Assembly: GCF_001435295.1 (NCBI RefSeq)
Contig: NZ_CM003594.1
Location: 3,306,574 to 3,370,573 of the forward strand
Direction of reading: 5' to 3'
From: Psychrobacter sp. P11F6
GTDB lineage: Bacteria; Pseudomonadota; Gammaproteobacteria; Pseudomonadales; Moraxellaceae
DNA length: 64,000 nt
Shown here: positions 1 through 9,438 of the stretch, piece after piece
Position numbering within the stretch: position 1 is the first letter of the stretch
Layout of the letters: the number at the start of each line of letters is the position of its first letter
The notes under the pieces: generated by a model
Database searches by the model: none
What the model saw: the letters and a program-made list of their open reading frames with translations, nothing else
Told to the model about the DNA's origin: nothing
Made by a program: the position numbers and the translations under genes

Positions 1-1538
1 TTGAAAACTATGCCGAGTTAAAAGAAGAATTGATTGCTAAAGGTTACGTATTTACGTCGCAGACCGATACCGAAGTCGTCGCCCATCTAATCAATGATAT
101 CTACAAAACAACGCCTGATTTACTAGAAGCGGTTCGTGCCGTTATTCCGTTATTACATGGCGCATTTGCCCTTGGTATTTTGCATATCGACTGCCCAGAA
201 GAGCTGATTACTGTTCGTTTGGGCTCTCCACTGGTGATTGGTGTGGGTATCGGTGAGAATTTTATTGCTTCTGATCAATTAGCCCTACTACCGGTCACCA
301 ATCGCTTTATGTACTTAGAAGAAGGTGATATCGCCAAATTGACGCGCAGTAGCATTCAGGTTTATGCCGATGGTGTCGAAGTAAAACGTCAGATACATGA
401 AATTGATGCGGCACAGCACAATGCGGATAAAGGTGAGTTTAAGCATTATATGCTCAAGGAAATCTATGAGCAGCCAGACGCGGTTGCCCGTACTGTTGAG
501 ATGGCTGTAGATAGCGATGAGCCGTCTAAACTGCGCGATGATTTTTTACAGCGTCATGAAGCGCAATTAAAAGGCATTAAGCATGTCCAAGTCATCGCTT
601 GTGGTACCAGTTACCACTCAGGCTTGGTCGCAAAATATTGGTTTGAGAGCTTGATTCGTGTGCCTTGTTCCGTTGAAGTCGCTAGTGAATTTCGCTATCG
701 CAATCCTGTTGTCATCGACAACACACTCGTCATTTGTATTTCTCAATCTGGCGAAACGGCAGACACGTTATCGGCGCTACGTGATATTCAAAAGCACACG
801 CCAGCAGGTCTAGTTAGCTTAGCATTATGCAACGTACCGACATCGTCTTTGGTACGTGAGACGGATATCTTTTTACCAACGCTTGCTGGTCCCGAGATTG
901 GTGTTGCTTCTACCAAAGCATTCACCACTCAGCTCGCCGCTTTAATGCTATTGGTCTTAAAAGTGGGTGTCGTTCAGGAGCGCATGACTGGCGAAAACCT
1001 GAGTACCTTGCTTGGTAAATTGCAAGAGCTACGTGGTCAACTACATGCCAGCTTAAACCTCGATGCGCCTATCAAAGCCATGAGTGAGCATTTTGAGTAT
1101 AAAAAGAGCTGCCTGTTCTTAGGTCGTGGTTTGCAGTTTCCAATAGCGCTAGAAGGCGCGTTAAAGCTGAAAGAAATCTCTTATATCCACGCTGAAGGTT
1201 ATGCGGCAGGCGAGCTGAAACACGGTCCATTGGCCTTGGTCGATAAAGACATGCCCATCGTCGTACTAGCGCCAAAAGACAGCATGTTTGATAAGCTGAA
1301 AGCCAATATGCAAGAGGTACACGCGCGTCATGGTGAGCTGTTCGTTTTTGCCAGCGAATCTAGTCAAATGGTCGCAGAAGACAGATTACATGTGGTCTAT
1401 GTGCCCGATGTTTGTGAAACGCTTGCCCCTATCGTCTATAGCGTACCCGTACAGCTGTTGTCATATCATGTCGCCGTAATGCGCGGTACAGACGTCGATC
1501 AGCCGCGTAACCTTGCTAAATCAGTGACTGTTGAGTAA
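1..1538 (+). CDS. glmS: Glucosamine-fructose-6-phosphate aminotransferase (isomerizing), 3' part
   Basis: GlmS makes glucosamine-6-phosphate from fructose-6-phosphate and glutamine, the first step of UDP-GlcNAc synthesis in the cytoplasm. The reading frame is already open at nucleotide 3, so about 100 N-terminal residues, including the catalytic Cys, lie outside the window; 511 residues are visible against about 610 for the family. Both SIS sugar-phosphate domains are present (ACGTSYHSG, SQSGETADT, and EGALKLKEISY followed by GELKHGP). The C-terminus DQPRNLAKSVTVE is the usual one. The end of this gene is the recognition site of TnsD, and a Tn7-type element sits just downstream. The call is very secure; only the 5' end is missing. 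Confidence 0.98.
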   Translation, partial: ENYAELKEELIAKGYVFTSQTDTEVVAHLINDIYKTTPDLLEAVRAVIPLLHGAFALGILHIDCPEELITVRLGSPLVIGVGIGENFIASDQLALLPVTNRFMYLEEGDIAKLTRSSIQVYADGVEVKRQIHEIDAAQHNADKGEFKHYMLKEIYEQPDAVARTVEMAVDSDEPSKLRDDFLQRHEAQLKGIKHVQVIACGTSYHSGLVAKYWFESLIRVPCSVEVASEFRYRNPVVIDNTLVICISQSGETADTLSALRDIQKHTPAGLVSLALCNVPTSSLVRETDIFLPTLAGPEIGVASTKAFTTQLAALMLLVLKVGVVQERMTGENLSTLLGKLQELRGQLHASLNLDAPIKAMSEHFEYKKSCLFLGRGLQFPIALEGALKLKEISYIHAEGYAAGELKHGPLALVDKDMPIVVLAPKDSMFDKLKANMQEVHARHGELFVFASESSQMVAEDRLHVVYVPDVCETLAPIVYSVPVQLLSYHVAVMRGTDVDQPRNLAKSVTVE

Positions 1539-1563
1539 TATAAGTATTTGATTTTATTATCAA
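1505..1563 (+). other. attTn7: attTn7 target: end of glmS and insertion point
   Basis: In Tn7, TnsD binds the last codons of glmS and directs insertion about 25 bp past the stop codon. Here the stop codon is 1536-1538 and the duplicated target ATCAA is 1559-1563, that is 21-25 nt downstream, in line with the known spacing. The exact TnsD footprint is inferred from the family. Confidence 0.85.
1559..1563. repeat. Target site duplication, glmS-proximal copy
   Basis: ATCAA directly precedes the transposon terminus TGTACGC and is repeated directly after the other terminus at 26826-26830. Five bases is the standard Tn7 duplication length. Confidence 0.9.
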
Positions 1564-1630
1564 TGTACGCGAGTAATAAAGTATCATACTAAGTAATAAA
1601 GATTCATACTGAGTAATAAAGTATCATACT
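1564..1630 (+). repeat. Transposon right end with three abutting 20-bp TnsB-type sites
   Basis: After the terminus TGTACGC come three head-to-tail 20-bp repeats at 1571-1590, 1591-1610 and 1611-1630. The first and third are identical (GAGTAATAAAGTATCATACT); the second is AAGTAATAAAGATTCATACT. The same sequence recurs inverted at the other end. Tn7 right ends normally carry tightly packed TnsB sites, which fits. The -35 element proposed for tnsA begins one base after the last repeat, so TnsB binding could repress its own operon (inference). Confidence 0.88.
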
Positions 1631-1631
1631 G

Positions 1632-1660
1632 TTGACTCCGCTATTACCCCCTGCTAAAGT
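1632..1660 (+). promoter_or_regulatory. Candidate tns operon promoter
   Basis: TTGACT at 1632-1637 and TAAAGT at 1655-1660 are separated by 17 bp (5/6 and 4/6 matches to the sigma-70 consensus). Initiation would fall near 1667, at the loop of the hairpin described next. The promoter is predicted by eye only. Confidence 0.45.
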
Positions 1661-1686
1661 TTATATAACTTTAGCAGGGGTTTTTT
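1648..1686 (+). terminator. Strong hairpin plus T-tract abutting tnsA start; contains its ribosome binding site
   Basis: A perfect 14-bp stem (1648-1661 with 1667-1680, 5-nt loop) is followed by six T residues and then at once by the ATG of tnsA. The right arm ends in AGGGG, the only Shine-Dalgarno-like sequence for tnsA. Read-through RNA from glmS would form the hairpin, terminate, and hide the ribosome site. RNA starting near 1667 would lack the left arm and leave it free. The regulatory reading is inference. Confidence 0.75.
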
Positions 1687-2502
1687 ATGCTTTCAAAAAA
1701 ACAAGAAAAGTGGCTTAAAGAAGGTAGAGGTCAGGGGGAGTTTGCCGAGTACAAACCTTGGATAAAAATATCTGATATATCGTCGTCAGGTCGCTCCCAT
1801 AGGGTTTTCGGTCACAAAACAAGACGTACTCACCATTTAATGTCTGATTTAGAGCTAGCAACATTTCTATTTCTTGAATGGAGTCAAGAAATAATAGATA
1901 TTCGAGAGCAATTTCCTCTTAAATTTGATGAAACCCTTCAGATTGCAGAGAATATGCAAGTAAAGCATCCTGCTATTAGAGGCAATACTCATGTTATGAC
2001 ATCAGACTTTTATGTTGTGAGCTCTGATAAAGAGCTTAGCCAATTTGTTTTGCAGGCAAAATATTCAAAAGATCTAATGAAGCCCAGAACTCTAGAGAAA
2101 CTAGAGATAGAGCGTCGATACTGGCACTCTAAAGGCATTTCGTGGCAGATAATCACTGAAAAAGACATACCTATAGCCGTTCAAAATAACATTAAATGGC
2201 TATATCCAGAAACTACTCTAAATAGGTCAGTTGATACTCAAGACAGTCTGAATTTTTACGCTAAGGAATTTACCAAATATCCTGAAAAAAGCATTATCGC
2301 TGTGTGCAAAGATATTGATACTGCATATTTCAGTGAGGTAGGCGGTTCGCTTAATGAGTTGAGAACGCTATTAGGGCTGAGGTTCTTCACATTCGACCTT
2401 CGCATAGACTTCAGAAAGCTAAAGTGTAGCGACATTCAAATAAGTAACTCTCATTATTGGGACTTGATGACTGAGGAGCTTGGATATGTTGCGAATCAAT
2501 GA
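1687..2502 (+). CDS. tnsA: Tn7 transposase subunit TnsA (5'-end nuclease)
   Basis: TnsA cuts the 5' strands at the transposon ends and, with TnsB, allows cut-and-paste transposition. The 271 residues align by eye along the whole of E. coli TnsA (273 aa), for example KEGRGQG, SSGRSHR and DIREQFPL. The restriction-enzyme-like catalytic residues are present: E56 (SDLEL), D107 (TSDF), K125 (LQAK), with E142 in LEIERRYW. The ATG follows a hairpin that holds the AGGGG ribosome site. The 3' end overlaps tnsB by 17 nt. The gene looks intact. Confidence 0.96.
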   Translation: MLSKKQEKWLKEGRGQGEFAEYKPWIKISDISSSGRSHRVFGHKTRRTHHLMSDLELATFLFLEWSQEIIDIREQFPLKFDETLQIAENMQVKHPAIRGNTHVMTSDFYVVSSDKELSQFVLQAKYSKDLMKPRTLEKLEIERRYWHSKGISWQIITEKDIPIAVQNNIKWLYPETTLNRSVDTQDSLNFYAKEFTKYPEKSIIAVCKDIDTAYFSEVGGSLNELRTLLGLRFFTFDLRIDFRKLKCSDIQISNSHYWDLMTEELGYVANQ

Positions 2503-4585
2503 TGTCTATAGTAATCAAGGTTCAACGTATAGAATACTAAGCCTTTTACCAGAGCAAGTTGTTTGGATTGAGATTGATCGTACATCCGCATTGCCTGAAC
2601 TTGTACTTATTAAGGATCTAGTAAGTCTGATTGAAGAGGGTGTGTGTTATATCACTGACGACCCTCATCAGAGTTTACTGTTACAAACTCCAAAAGATGG
2701 CAGTAAAGCTCAGTTAAAACGAGATGAGAGTTATGAGCTTATTAAGCCTATTGTAAGTCACCCTTTATATTACCTTCCAGAGGAACGTGCAAAGTTCATT
2801 AATGAGATTGTTGACTCTAAAAGAAGTACAAAGCAAACGCTATATCGGTTACTTCGTAGATATTGGCAAAAAGGCCAAGTACCTAATGCTCTACTTCCGA
2901 ACTATAAGAATTCTGGAGCGAAAGGAAAAAAGCGTATTGCTAAAGATAAAGAGCTAGGTAGGCCTAGGCTCTATAAGGAAGGGGTTACTGCCGTTATTAA
3001 TGAAGATGTAGAAAGGCTCTTCTCAATTACTATAAATAAGTACTTATTAAACGATAGCAAGCATACAGTCGTCTATGCTTACCGAAAATTTAAAACAATG
3101 TATCGCTCTTTAAATCCAGATGTTAAAGAAGAGGACTTTCCTAGTATCTGGCAATTTAAATACTTTTATGACAAGAACTTTACTTCCGTTCAAAAACTCA
3201 AAGCCAGATATAATAAAATCAGTTATAGCAAAGATGTGAGACAGTTAAGCTCGACTGTTAACACTCAAGTTCTTGGTCCTGGTTCACGCTATGAGATCGA
3301 CGCTACTATTGCAGATATTTATCTAGTATCTGATTCAGATAGGCAGAGTATTGTAGGTCGTCCAGTTATTTACTTCGTTACAGATGTGTTTAGCCGCATG
3401 GTAGCAGGTTTTTATATTGGATTTGAAGACCCTTCCTATGCCACGAGTATTCAAGCCTTAGAGATGGCAGTAGCGGATAAACAAAGTTACTGTAAAAATA
3501 ATGGTATTAATATCACAGCTGACGATTGGCCATGTATAGGCTTGCCAGATGCAATTCTCGCAGATCGTGGAGAATTACTAGGTCATCAAATTGAGACCTT
3601 GGAAAAAAGCTTTTCAGTTCGAGTAGAGAATACCCCTCCTTATCGTGGCGACTTAAAGCCTATTGTGGAGCGTTACTTTAAAACCATGCAGGCAAAGTTC
3701 AAACCATTTGCGCCAGGAGTAGTCACAGGGGTTAAAGAGAAGAAAAAAGGTGGCAACGACTACCGATTAGATGCTGCTTTGACAATTTCAGATTTAAAAA
3801 AAATTCTTATTAATTCAATTTTGATGCATAACAATGCTCATCAATTAAGTCACTATGATAGAGATAGTGATATGCCATCTGACTTACCTCTAGTTCCTAT
3901 TGAATTATGGAAGTGGGGGTTACAACATCGAACAGGTAGGCTTCGTGCTGTCTCAGCGGATGCTTTATACATAGCGCTATTACCTCAAAAAAAAGCCAGC
4001 ATTTCAGATTTAGGTATCAAGCTCTTTGGTAATTACTATATTTGTGCTGAAATAAGAGAAAAAGGCTGGCTTCATCGGAAAAACACAATCAATAGACCTA
4101 AATCGATTAAAGTTGCTTACGATCCTTTAGATGCAAATACAATTTTTATCTTTTATGAACAAGGTAGCCTCAATTATTGGAAAGCCCATTTATCCGATAG
4201 ATCAAGAGAGTTTAAGGGCTGTAGTTTTTGGGAGGTGTGGCAAATACAAGAAGAGCAGAAAAAAACAGCTGCCAATCAAGAGCTTAAAAGTAGTTTCGCA
4301 TTAGAAACCCTTGAACGAGAAAATGAAAAAATCATAAAAGAAGCTATGAAGGCTAAACCAACGGCATTTAAAAGCAAGTCAGCTCAGTTAGCTAATATCA
4401 ATGATAACAAAAGGTTAGCTAAAGATGAGGAGCGACAGGACAGGCAGAAAAGCAAGTTTAAAAAAGGTGAGTTAATTCAACTGCCTACGACCAAAAAAAG
4501 CACGAGAAGTCAAAGTGAACTGGATGATGAAGAGCTAGCGCTTAAGTTCCCAGTTTATCATGATATTTTATCTGAAGATGACTGA
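2486..4585 (+). CDS. tnsB: Tn7 transposase subunit TnsB (DDE recombinase)
   Basis: TnsB binds the repeats at both transposon ends, cuts the 3' strands and joins them to target DNA. The start chosen is ATG 2486, with GAGGAG 7 nt upstream, rather than TTG 2480. The product is 699 residues, close to E. coli TnsB (702). The rve/DDE core carries D272 (RYEIDATIADIYL), D360 (LADRGELL) and E395 (PIVERYFK). An N-terminal helix-turn-helix region (TLYRLLRRYWQKG) and a basic, charged C-terminal tail, which in Tn7 contacts TnsC, are visible. It is coupled to tnsA by overlap. Confidence 0.96.
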   Translation: MLRINDVYSNQGSTYRILSLLPEQVVWIEIDRTSALPELVLIKDLVSLIEEGVCYITDDPHQSLLLQTPKDGSKAQLKRDESYELIKPIVSHPLYYLPEERAKFINEIVDSKRSTKQTLYRLLRRYWQKGQVPNALLPNYKNSGAKGKKRIAKDKELGRPRLYKEGVTAVINEDVERLFSITINKYLLNDSKHTVVYAYRKFKTMYRSLNPDVKEEDFPSIWQFKYFYDKNFTSVQKLKARYNKISYSKDVRQLSSTVNTQVLGPGSRYEIDATIADIYLVSDSDRQSIVGRPVIYFVTDVFSRMVAGFYIGFEDPSYATSIQALEMAVADKQSYCKNNGINITADDWPCIGLPDAILADRGELLGHQIETLEKSFSVRVENTPPYRGDLKPIVERYFKTMQAKFKPFAPGVVTGVKEKKKGGNDYRLDAALTISDLKKILINSILMHNNAHQLSHYDRDSDMPSDLPLVPIELWKWGLQHRTGRLRAVSADALYIALLPQKKASISDLGIKLFGNYYICAEIREKGWLHRKNTINRPKSIKVAYDPLDANTIFIFYEQGSLNYWKAHLSDRSREFKGCSFWEVWQIQEEQKKTAANQELKSSFALETLERENEKIIKEAMKAKPTAFKSKSAQLANINDNKRLAKDEERQDRQKSKFKKGELIQLPTTKKSTRSQSELDDEELALKFPVYHDILSEDD

Positions 4586-4607
4586 TTACAGAATGTTGGA
4601 GACAGTA

Positions 4608-6281
4608 ATGATTAATGCAGTTTATAAAGAAAGCTTTGGTTCTTACAAAGGGAACCCCTTTATTGAGGCACTGCCTGACATTCTAGAACCAGAACAAGTG
4701 GTCAAAAAACTTAAAGGTAGTATAAAGCTCAATCATTCTGACTGTCAGGCTTCCTCTTCTATTAGAGCACATTTGATATCTCAAATGATGGGTTTGTTTT
4801 TTCAGCCTATCAACCGTCATATTGATCTTGAGAAGAAGTTATCAATAATGATTCGTGAAGGGTATGTTGGACGCAATCCTAAAGACGGCTCTTTAAATAC
4901 TCATCTTCAAAATGGCTATGAGCGTTTAATGTCTGGTGAGGACGATGTGATTAGGTTTCCTACAGCGACTTCTACAGCACGTAGCTTGGCATTTATAGGC
5001 TGCTCAGGTAGTGGTAAAACGACTACCCTTAATAAAATTCTATCGACCTACCCTCAAGTCATTTATCATTCAGACTTGAACTTTACTCAAATTGTCTACC
5101 TAAGAGTAGATTGTCCACATGATGGTTCACTTAAAAGCCTATGTCTTCATTTTTTTAGAGCAATCGACCAAGCTTTAGACTCTAATTATGAAAAAAAGTA
5201 TGCGCTAAAACGACATAGTATTGAAACTTTATTGAATTTGATGCGTCAGATATCTAATCATCATGCTATCGGACTGTTAGTAATAGACGAAATACAGCAT
5301 CTCAGTGTTAATAAATCTGGCGGTGCTGAGAAAATGTTAAATTTTTTTGTGACGCTAGTAAATACGGTAGGTCTTCCTGTCGTTATGGTTGGAACACCAA
5401 AAGCTAGATTTATATTTGAAGGAGACCTAAGATCAGCTCGACGTGGAGCAGGTTTTGGCTCAATTTTTTGGGAGCAGATGGCACAAGAACCAAATATAGT
5501 TTTAGCAGATGGTAAAATATACAAATCTGAATGGAACAGGTTTACGGATAATTTGTGGAAGTATCAATGGTTGAAAAAAGCAGATATTATCTTGTCTGAT
5601 GATGTAAGAAATCGTTGGTATGATCTATCACAAGGCATTTTAGATATCGTAGTTAAGCTTTTTGTACTAGCTCAACTCAGAGCCATAGATTCAGGGATAG
5701 AGCGTATTACGGTTAAACTACTGCAGACCACTTATGATGAAGATCTAAGACCCATCCATCCTATGATAGAAGCCTTACAATCTGGTAGATCAGATAAAAT
5801 TGCCGAGTTTTCAGATCTAGTAGTACCCGACATTGATAAAAAGCTATTGCAGCTTCAAAGTAAGCTACATCAAAAGAAGTCTGAGTTCGATGAGGTATCA
5901 GAATATCAGGGGTGCGAACTAAGCATTAGATTACATCGTATGTTAGTCGATATGGGGAAAGACTCCCCTGTACTAGTTCCTACAGTTAAAAAGGCAGTTT
6001 CTGAGCTACCTGAAGCCTCTATGCCCGAGTTGATGTCTATTATTTTAGAATGGTCGAAAGAGGTTAAAGTTGGAAACAGCAATTTAAAAGATGACTCTCA
6101 AACGATTAATCGTACAAAGAAATCGAATTATATCAAACCAAAGGATTGGCATACGCTTGATTCTGAAGATTTACGTTATCAGTTCACTCAAAAGGAAAAA
6201 GATAATTCATTTTATGAGCACTTAAAAGATTCTACATCGCTAATATTTGATATTAACGACTGGCTACCTAAGGTGAGTTAG
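4608..6281 (+). CDS. tnsC: Tn7 transposition regulator TnsC (AAA+ ATPase)
   Basis: TnsC polymerises on target DNA with ATP and links the target selectors TnsD or TnsE to TnsAB. The start chosen is ATG 4608 (GGAG 6 nt upstream, and MINAVYKESFG aligns with the E. coli N-terminus); in-frame ATGs at 4560 and 4578 would overlap tnsB. This gives 557 aa against 555 in E. coli. Walker A GCSGSGKT is at 131-138 and Walker B LLVIDE at 223-228, followed by GTPKAR and the Arg-rich DLRSARRGAGFG. Only one base separates it from tnsD. Confidence 0.95.
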   Translation: MINAVYKESFGSYKGNPFIEALPDILEPEQVVKKLKGSIKLNHSDCQASSSIRAHLISQMMGLFFQPINRHIDLEKKLSIMIREGYVGRNPKDGSLNTHLQNGYERLMSGEDDVIRFPTATSTARSLAFIGCSGSGKTTTLNKILSTYPQVIYHSDLNFTQIVYLRVDCPHDGSLKSLCLHFFRAIDQALDSNYEKKYALKRHSIETLLNLMRQISNHHAIGLLVIDEIQHLSVNKSGGAEKMLNFFVTLVNTVGLPVVMVGTPKARFIFEGDLRSARRGAGFGSIFWEQMAQEPNIVLADGKIYKSEWNRFTDNLWKYQWLKKADIILSDDVRNRWYDLSQGILDIVVKLFVLAQLRAIDSGIERITVKLLQTTYDEDLRPIHPMIEALQSGRSDKIAEFSDLVVPDIDKKLLQLQSKLHQKKSEFDEVSEYQGCELSIRLHRMLVDMGKDSPVLVPTVKKAVSELPEASMPELMSIILEWSKEVKVGNSNLKDDSQTINRTKKSNYIKPKDWHTLDSEDLRYQFTQKEKDNSFYEHLKDSTSLIFDINDWLPKVS

Positions 6282-6282
6282 T

Positions 6283-7830
6283 ATGATTAATCTTCCTATG
6301 CCATACCCTCAAGAATTGATCTATAGCACAGTTGCTAGGTATAAGATTCGAGCTGGATTGATTAGTCCAAAGCAGTTATTAAATGATGTTTTTGAAGATA
6401 GAGGAGTAGTTGCAACTGTTGATTTGCCATGCCATTTATCTAAAATAGCGAATCACTATCCTCATAACCGTTTTAATCTGAATTATATTGCATACCAGCA
6501 TACGCTTTTTCCTTTGTATGCTCCTTTTATCCCTGAGTCTAGGCGACAAGAATGTTTGAGATGGATGGCTAATTATTCGCAAGGCGCTATTCACTTAGCA
6601 ATAGGGAGTAATGCATCAAGACTGCCCTCAGTAAAATATATCCGTTACTGCCCACAATGTTTTAATGAGCAGTTTAAAGATTATGGTGAATGGTATTGGT
6701 CACGTATGTGGCAAATTCCAGGCATAACTTGTTGTAGCAAGCATGGATCATTAGCGGATTCTTCAGTTGAATATCGTCCTAACTCCCGTCATGATTTTAT
6801 TGCCCCTACTCCACATAACTGTAATATAAATCCACAAGGAAGTATCAATGAAGATAATAGGTTCCTCATTTCTAAAATATCTGAGCTTTTATCCTTAGCT
6901 GAACAATCTTCTCCGACTTTTGAGCAGTGGACTGCTTTTTATCACGGTTTAGCTCGATCTAGTAACTGTATAAGAGGGTCTAAACATATCGATCATCTTC
7001 GTATACTAGAAAAGGTGGAAAACAGATGGTCATTAGAGTTTTTGGAAACGAACAATCTTCATAGACTTAACAGTGAAACAGGTTGGCTTCGCGGTATTTT
7101 TCGTAAACATCGTAAATCGTTCAGTTATCTTGAACATATTATCGCTATTAGTTCATTATTGAAGCAAGAATGGACTTTTGAAGAAATAATAATGCAGGTG
7201 AAAAGCCAGAAAACTACCCTATCTGGTAAAATTACAAAAGCGAAAAATACCATAAAGCCTGATAGTGAATTGGTAAAGTCAAATCGAAACCTATGGTTAG
7301 ACTTGATTAAAGAAAACCAGTCTATCAAAGGTGCTAGAAAAGTTAATAAAGCTCTTTATGCATGGCTATATCGTAACGATAAGACATGGTTTATGAATAC
7401 AAACAAAAACTACCATCAACGTCACATACCTAAAGGATTCACTGTAGATTGGCAAAAGCGAGATAGCGAGTTTGTGAGGTCTTTGATCAAAATAAACGAT
7501 CACACATGTTTCGACTTAACATTACCTCGTAAATCAAAAAAGTGGTGGATGAATCAAACTGATTCAGTCTCAATGATTGAGAAGAATCAAGATAAGCTAC
7601 CTTTAGTCTCAGCATTTTTGGACAGATATAGTGAAGACGTTAGTAACTATCAAATAAGACGGTTAAGCCAGGTATTAATTGATAGTATATCGAACAATCA
7701 AACTTTACAGCGCTGGGAGATATTACGACTGGCTAAATTGAGTGATGAGCGAATTACTCCTGAGTCTAGTAGGTTTCTAGAGCATGCATACAGTATTACA
7801 AATATGCGAATAAACAAGGTGAGTATATGA
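6283..7830 (+). CDS. tnsD: Tn7 target-site selector TnsD (TniQ family)
   Basis: TnsD binds the end of glmS and recruits TnsC for insertion at attTn7. The 515 residues match E. coli TnsD (508) from MINLPMPYPQELIYST to the C-terminus, so this is a full-length TnsD and not the short TniQ of CRISPR-associated transposons. The CCCH zinc site is intact: C123 and C126 (RYCPQC), C151 and H154 (CSKHG). The stop codon overlaps the tnsE start (ATGA). Its presence agrees with the observed insertion 25 nt past glmS. Confidence 0.95.
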   Translation: MINLPMPYPQELIYSTVARYKIRAGLISPKQLLNDVFEDRGVVATVDLPCHLSKIANHYPHNRFNLNYIAYQHTLFPLYAPFIPESRRQECLRWMANYSQGAIHLAIGSNASRLPSVKYIRYCPQCFNEQFKDYGEWYWSRMWQIPGITCCSKHGSLADSSVEYRPNSRHDFIAPTPHNCNINPQGSINEDNRFLISKISELLSLAEQSSPTFEQWTAFYHGLARSSNCIRGSKHIDHLRILEKVENRWSLEFLETNNLHRLNSETGWLRGIFRKHRKSFSYLEHIIAISSLLKQEWTFEEIIMQVKSQKTTLSGKITKAKNTIKPDSELVKSNRNLWLDLIKENQSIKGARKVNKALYAWLYRNDKTWFMNTNKNYHQRHIPKGFTVDWQKRDSEFVRSLIKINDHTCFDLTLPRKSKKWWMNQTDSVSMIEKNQDKLPLVSAFLDRYSEDVSNYQIRRLSQVLIDSISNNQTLQRWEILRLAKLSDERITPESSRFLEHAYSITNMRINKVSI

Positions 7831-9395
7831 TCGCTAAAGGTTTCCCTGAAGACTCGAAAATAATGTACGTTGCTAATATTTTCAAGTTTAAACACTTGAA
7901 GACATGGAATCTTGAGCTATACGTAACAAGCACTAGCCAAAATCAAATATTACATACTAGACTATCAAATCTACCAGCTCTCGCGAAAAGAAGAGTCATA
8001 AACCCTTCAGATGGGCAGTCTCGTAAAGGTGGCTACCCATTTGTTTTGAGTAATGTCTCTACTGCTAATTGGCAAGTAGGCATTGATTCAGAAAGCGGCG
8101 GTAATACCTTTGTGTTTGACTATATCAGACCAGATGAGTCAACAGTAACGGTCCATATACCTCAGATTGAGTTTGCACGAGTGTTATTTTTTCATAATGC
8201 CTATCTTGCTCGAAACTGTATTGATCACGGATTACTCAGTAGAGAGTTTTGGATTCAAGACATGCCAGATGATTCAGTATTGGTAAATGTTTTGCCTATA
8301 AGCTCTCTACCTTTAAAAACTTTTGATCACGAAGGACAGAGACGCTTACTGGCTTGGATACTAATAGATGAAAATGCGCGTTCTTCCTATGAAAGTATTG
8401 CCAAAAATTTTATTGAAGAAGTTCAGGAAACTGAAGACAAGAAAACATGGTGCTTTAAATTTAGTCCGCCACGGCTTGATAATCTCTCACTAGACACTAG
8501 AGGTTGGATGCACAAGGATACTGGCAATTACTATGTTCATGAAATTATAGGGATCAGTAATATTCTCTCCTCTTTGCCCAAAAAAGTGCCATTTTATAGT
8601 GAGAAATTCAAAGCTGGTACGAGAGGCGGCGGTACAAGTAACGTAGCTAAGCCAAATGGTTCAGTAAGTAGTGATACTATTGATGATCAGCAAGAAGCAG
8701 ATATTGACACTAAACCGAAAACGATAGAGGTGCCAACAACTTCCTTTAGCTTTGCAACTCCAATAGAAACTCGAAAAGTTGTCAAAAAAAGAGTTCCAGG
8801 CGCACAAGGAGCAGAGACTGAAGATTATGAAGAGTTAGTAGAACTAGATCTTGCTACAGATGAGGCCACGATTGACGGCACAGCATGCCAAGCGGACTTC
8901 TCTGGGCTTGATGATGACAGCGATGTTTTAGAACTGTATATGCAACGATTTGAAGCCTTTAAGCTACTAATCAAGAGGCTATCAGAACGACCTAAGACTG
9001 ACTGTACTGAAAAACTACATTTTTTACCTGCTGTTGGGCGCTCTAGGCTACATAGAACGATGGACGGCAATAGACGGTCTTTACTTGAAGTAAGAGTCAA
9101 AACTGACACTTCTCAGTTCGTCATTTTAGAGATAGATACTACTGACAACTCTAAGCCAATATCGACCTTAATAATAAAAATCAATGATTTAGATTACTGG
9201 GACGATCATATGGATGAGTTTCTGAGCTTAGTTGTTAAGAGATCACTGCGTTGGCCTAAGGCCAGTTATTTAAAAAAATTTGACGATGTGTACACCTTGA
9301 ACCATCCTAAAAGTATGCTCGAACTTACTGAAAGTAGTGACGATTTTATACGATGGCAAAAGCGATTGGATACAGTTCTAGGTTTGGCTGAATGA
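7827..9395 (+). CDS. tnsE: Tn7 target selector TnsE (conjugative plasmid / replication targeting)
   Basis: TnsE directs Tn7 to discontinuously replicating DNA, especially conjugating plasmids, through the sliding clamp. The 522 residues align with E. coli TnsE (538) at several points: HIPQIEFARVLFF, SSYESI, WCFKFSPP, LPAVGRSRLH and the C-terminal NHPKSMLEL. The middle, about 265-340, is acidic and low in complexity, as in the E. coli protein. ATG 7827 overlaps the tnsD stop. It is the last tns gene, convergent with the first cargo gene. Confidence 0.93.
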   Translation: MIAKGFPEDSKIMYVANIFKFKHLKTWNLELYVTSTSQNQILHTRLSNLPALAKRRVINPSDGQSRKGGYPFVLSNVSTANWQVGIDSESGGNTFVFDYIRPDESTVTVHIPQIEFARVLFFHNAYLARNCIDHGLLSREFWIQDMPDDSVLVNVLPISSLPLKTFDHEGQRRLLAWILIDENARSSYESIAKNFIEEVQETEDKKTWCFKFSPPRLDNLSLDTRGWMHKDTGNYYVHEIIGISNILSSLPKKVPFYSEKFKAGTRGGGTSNVAKPNGSVSSDTIDDQQEADIDTKPKTIEVPTTSFSFATPIETRKVVKKRVPGAQGAETEDYEELVELDLATDEATIDGTACQADFSGLDDDSDVLELYMQRFEAFKLLIKRLSERPKTDCTEKLHFLPAVGRSRLHRTMDGNRRSLLEVRVKTDTSQFVILEIDTTDNSKPISTLIIKINDLDYWDDHMDEFLSLVVKRSLRWPKASYLKKFDDVYTLNHPKSMLELTESSDDFIRWQKRLDTVLGLAE

Positions 9396-9438
9396 TTGCG
9401 GATGCTTAATATAAAAAACGAGCATAATTATATAATTT

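Noticed and set aside
1571-1630. Three 20-bp direct repeats as a small CRISPR array
   Set aside because: The repeats abut with no spacers, and the same sequence occurs inverted at the far end of the element. They are TnsB-type sites.
6283-7830. CRISPR-associated transposon with guide-directed TniQ
   Set aside because: The TnsD is full length, tnsE is present, no cas gene or array is seen, and the insertion point is the classic glmS site.
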